Shown: one piece after another, positions 5,785 through 5,962 of the stretch
How positions within the stretch are numbered: position 1 is the stretch's first letter
Layout: every line of letters begins with the position of its first letter
Assembly: GCA_900551535.1 (NCBI GenBank)
Contig: URWJ01000094.1
Location: 1-5,962 of the forward strand
From: an uncultured Granulicatella sp.
Lineage (GTDB): Bacteria > Bacillota > Bacilli > Lactobacillales > Aerococcaceae
DNA length: 5,962 nt
Direction: 5' to 3'
Translations under genes and position numbers: made by a program
The notes under the pieces: model-generated
The model's database searches: none
Seen by the model: the letters and a program-made list of their open reading frames with translations, nothing else
What the model was told of the DNA's origin: nothing

Positions 5785-5820
5785 TTGCCCAAAATTCACT
5801 TATAAGTGAATTTCGGGCAA
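5785..5820. repeat. 36-base near-perfect palindrome
   Basis: TTGCCC (5785-5790) and GGGCAA (5815-5820) flank a perfect 22-base palindrome, AAATTCACTTA/TAAGTGAATTT (5792-5813). There is one A-C mismatch between them (5791 and 5814). No T-run follows on either strand, so it is not a standard terminator. It may be a protein-binding site or a small dispersed repeat. I see nothing else in 5821-5933. Confidence 0.75.
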
Positions 5821-5933
5821 GTTACGTGAAGGACTCTTGCCTCTACAAAAAGACCGTACCTATCACGTTTTCCAGCCACAATGACTCATCCCTAGCACCA
5901 ATCCCTTATCTCCGTTTTTCGCTCAAAACCTCA

Positions 5934-5962
5934 TTACAGCGCTGTTTCTAGCACTTCACTTT
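5934..5962 (-). CDS. Possible last codons of a minus-strand gene entering from the right
   Basis: On the minus strand, one frame open from the right edge reads SEVLETAL and then TAA (5936-5934). The codons look ordinary and a convergent gene end would fit after the lipoprotein terminator. Only nine codons are visible, and no clear terminator follows on the minus strand, so this could be chance. Confidence 0.2.

Overview
The window is a chromosomal segment from a low-GC Gram-positive bacterium (Bacillota). Supporting signs are the strong AGGAGG-type ribosome sites, a T-box leader in front of an aminoacyl-tRNA synthetase gene, sigma-A-like promoters, a DacA-type PBP C-terminus and a lipoprotein signal with a LAAC lipobox. 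The dacA-serS neighbourhood and the style of the proteins suggest Lactobacillales (perhaps a Carnobacteriaceae or Aerococcaceae-like lineage). That family placement is inference and weak.

Layout. (1) 2-493, plus strand: the 3' end of a D-Ala-D-Ala carboxypeptidase gene (dacA), cut by the window edge. (2) 510-787: a promoter and a complete T-box leader with a serine UCC specifier and overlapping antiterminator and terminator. (3) 818-2128: serS, seryl-tRNA synthetase. (4) 2129-2773: 645 bases without a convincing gene, which hold the most unusual content. Two copies (A, 2103-2364, and B, 2581-2773) of a structured element face each other around a 216-base spacer. (5) 2774-4558, minus strand: a membrane-anchored glycerophosphodiester phosphodiesterase. 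(6) 4559-4711: a divergent promoter region with a perfect inverted repeat over the -35 box of the rightward promoter. (7) 4712-5725, plus strand: a lipoprotein of unknown function, followed by a strong terminator. (8) 5770-5962: a long near-perfect palindrome and possibly the last codons of a minus-strand gene entering from the right.

How the genes relate. dacA acts in peptidoglycan trimming. serS is controlled separately by uncharged tRNA-Ser through its T-box. The phosphodiesterase and the lipoprotein are transcribed divergently from a shared 153-base region and both act at the membrane. No common pathway is evident.

Main discovery candidate. Elements A and B share two conserved blocks (37/43 and 15/18 identical) that fold as a three-way junction. 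Their central hairpins and outer arms differ almost completely in sequence yet remain base-paired. At two helices the copies differ by compensatory pairs (G-C in one, A-T in the other). Each copy lies in sense orientation at the stop codon of the gene before it: copy A overlaps the end of serS, and copy B starts right after the phosphodiesterase stop. Both have AATAAAAA at one end and TTTTTATT at the other. This is the pattern expected of a conserved, dispersed 3'-UTR RNA or a mobile RNA-like miniature element. I do not recognise it as a named family.
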